Assembly: GCA_964387745.1 (NCBI GenBank)
Contig: CAYLXL010000051.1
Location: 1-13,325 of the forward strand
DNA: 13,325 nt
Direction: 5' to 3'
From: JAGOUU01 sp964387745
Lineage (GTDB): Bacteria > Pseudomonadota > Gammaproteobacteria > JAGOUU01
Below the pieces are notes generated by a model that did not search any database, was not told the DNA's origin, and saw only the letters and a list, made by a program, of their open reading frames with translations. A program made the translations under genes and the position numbers. This document shows, in pieces, positions 13,187-13,325 of this stretch (the stretch's first letter is position 1; the number at the start of each line of letters is the position of its first letter).

Positions 13187-13325
13187 ACAAAAAAATGCAA
13201 ATGTAACAGATCAAAAACCAACTAGAGCCCTAGTAGGTTCATGCTCCTTGTGACTAATTAGAAATTAGTAAATAACCTCAAATAAACTCAAACTCTGTCT
13301 GAGAAAGGGGACAATATAAACCTAC
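13187..13325. other. Non-coding end of the window with one 17-bp palindrome
   Basis: No credible gene is seen in these 139 bases. ACTAATT-AGA-AATTAGT (13253-13269) is a perfect 7-bp dyad. On the minus strand AAGGAGC precedes ATG 13242, but the frame is only six codons long (MNLLGL). The upstream part of any gene continuing past 13325 cannot be judged. Confidence 0.5.

Noticed and set aside
13222..13242. Six-codon minus-strand frame with strong AAGGAG before its ATG
   Set aside because: Too short to support as a gene, and no structure typical of an attenuator follows; noted only as a curiosity.

Overview
The window is AT-rich plasmid backbone plus accessory DNA. An F-type conjugation operon, a toprim-helicase replication protein, and a ParA/ParB partition pair indicate a large conjugative plasmid from a gammaproteobacterium. 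The low GC content and gene style suggest Legionella or a relative; this is an inference, because no 16S rRNA or species marker is present.

Layout. Positions 1-830 (minus strand) hold the start of a transfer operon in the canonical F order: a traY-like ribbon-helix-helix regulator, traA propilin, traL, and the first codons of traE. A candidate promoter, a 24-bp dyad and a 14-bp hairpin precede it. Positions 981-5700 hold an accessory island. A large plus-strand gene encodes a caspase-like protease / STAND ATPase / TPR protein, an architecture typical of bacterial NLR-like immune proteins. Facing it tail to tail, with a 134-bp overlap, is a minus-strand operon of methyltransferase, alpha/beta hydrolase and XRE regulator. 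Both units carry related GCRAAT dyads in their promoter regions, so the XRE protein may control both.

Positions 5763-9313 hold replication functions: a ~1080-residue minus-strand toprim/superfamily-2 helicase protein, its terminator, a long 5' leader, an SD-sequestering hairpin, and an opposing near-consensus promoter (TTGACG-17-TATAAT) that ends ~85 nt later at a strong terminator. This matches a countertranscribed RNA that sets copy number. Positions 9343-11814 hold parA-parB (translationally coupled) and a palindrome-rich stretch that may hold parS. Positions 11784-13325 hold a second, minus-strand ParB-like gene, coupled to a small one-TM protein, and a palindrome-rich upstream region.

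Replication, partition and transfer genes maintain and spread the plasmid. The caspase/STAND island is probably cargo for defence or inter-plasmid conflict. Its hydrolase and methyltransferase have no recognised substrate, and this island is the best candidate for an undescribed system. A 10-base N gap lies inside traL. No tRNA, rRNA, CRISPR array or insertion sequence was seen.
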